Translations under genes and position numbers: made by a program
Shown here: positions 6,431-7,327 of the stretch, piece by piece
How the letters are laid out: each line of letters begins with the position of its first letter
How positions within the stretch are numbered: the first letter of the stretch is position 1
From: DASZVN01 sp035547055
GTDB taxonomy: Bacteria; Pseudomonadota; Alphaproteobacteria; Rhizobiales; Methylopilaceae
Assembly (NCBI GenBank): GCA_035547055.1
Contig: DASZVN010000196.1
Location: 1-7,327 of the forward strand
DNA length: 7,327 bases
Direction: 5' to 3'
Notes under the pieces: generated by a model
Databases searched by the model: none
What the model was told of the DNA's origin: nothing
Seen by the model: the letters and a program-made list of their open reading frames with translations, nothing else

Positions 6431-6524
6431 CCGTCATGGCCGGGCTTGTCCCGGCCATCCACGACTTCCTTCGGGGCTGGCGTCGCCAACTCATGGATGC
6501 CCGGCCCAAGGCCGGGCATGACGG
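6431..6524. repeat. branched palindromic repeat, type B, copy 2
   Basis: This is the same architecture and orientation as the copy at 3746-3840. Outer CCGTCATG (6431-6438) pairs with CATGACGG (6517-6524). The left hairpin is GGCCGGG-cttgt-CCCGGCC and the right hairpin is GCCCGGCC-caa-GGCCGGGC. The middle stem ATCCA/TGGAT encloses a variable loop of different sequence from copy 1. It begins 18 bases past the permease stop and ends 20 bases short of the LysR stop, filling the gap between two convergent genes. It could act as a bidirectional 3'-end barrier or transcript stabiliser, but no T-tract follows on either side. Confidence 0.9.
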
Positions 6525-6544
6525 GCGGAGGTGCTTGAGACGAC

Positions 6545-7327
<783 letters not shown>

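Noticed and set aside
6409..6519. Short peptides from the type B repeat (MAGLVPAIH... and MPGLGPGIH...) as small genes
   Set aside because: These are translations of the palindromic repeat arms. They recur wherever the repeat occurs, have no ribosome-binding site, and the pairing of the DNA explains the sequence.

Overview
The window is very GC-rich and has the look of an alphaproteobacterial chromosome, most likely Hyphomicrobiales (Bradyrhizobium/Rhodopseudomonas/Xanthobacteraceae-like). The evidence is codon usage saturated with G/C at third positions, and two families of interspersed palindromes typical of that group. One family reads out as the spurious peptides 'VIASEAKQS' and 'LLRFARNDE'. 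The other reads out as 'MAGLVPAIH' and 'GTSPAMT'. No phage, plasmid, transposase, CRISPR, tRNA or rRNA signal is visible. This is ordinary core-genome territory, and I found no convincing undescribed system.

Layout. Positions 1-1099 (minus) hold leuB, the leucine-biosynthesis dehydrogenase, cut by the window edge just before its stop. Positions 1100-1273 are intergenic, with a candidate leuB promoter and a long imperfect palindrome. Next, on the minus strand, come a small DUF1232/YkvA-family protein (1274-1651), the 2H phosphoesterase thpR (1743-2282) and a secreted GDSL esterase, tesA (2302-2961). These three could form one transcription unit read tesA-thpR-DUF1232. A 69-bp divergent promoter region separates tesA from a plus-strand ABC exporter pair. 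That pair is the ATPase (ybbA-like, 3031-3726) and a large two-module FtsX-type permease (ybbP-like, 3845-6412). A branched palindromic repeat lies in the gap between ATPase and permease, and a second same-orientation copy follows the permease. The window ends with a minus-strand LysR-type regulator of the NodD-like subgroup, converging on the permease and missing its N-terminal DNA-binding domain at the window edge.

How the genes work together. tesA divergent from ybbA-ybbP is the same neighbourhood as in E. coli. The most economical reading is an envelope module in which the ABC/FtsX machine acts on a hydrophobic substrate at the inner membrane and the periplasmic GDSL esterase hydrolyses esters or thioesters next to it. 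LeuB, ThpR and the DUF1232 protein have no evident functional link to that module. The features most worth a second look are the palindromes: their base-paired architecture is preserved by compensatory changes, one separates two genes expected to be tightly coupled, and a possible degenerate half-copy lies in the divergent promoter.
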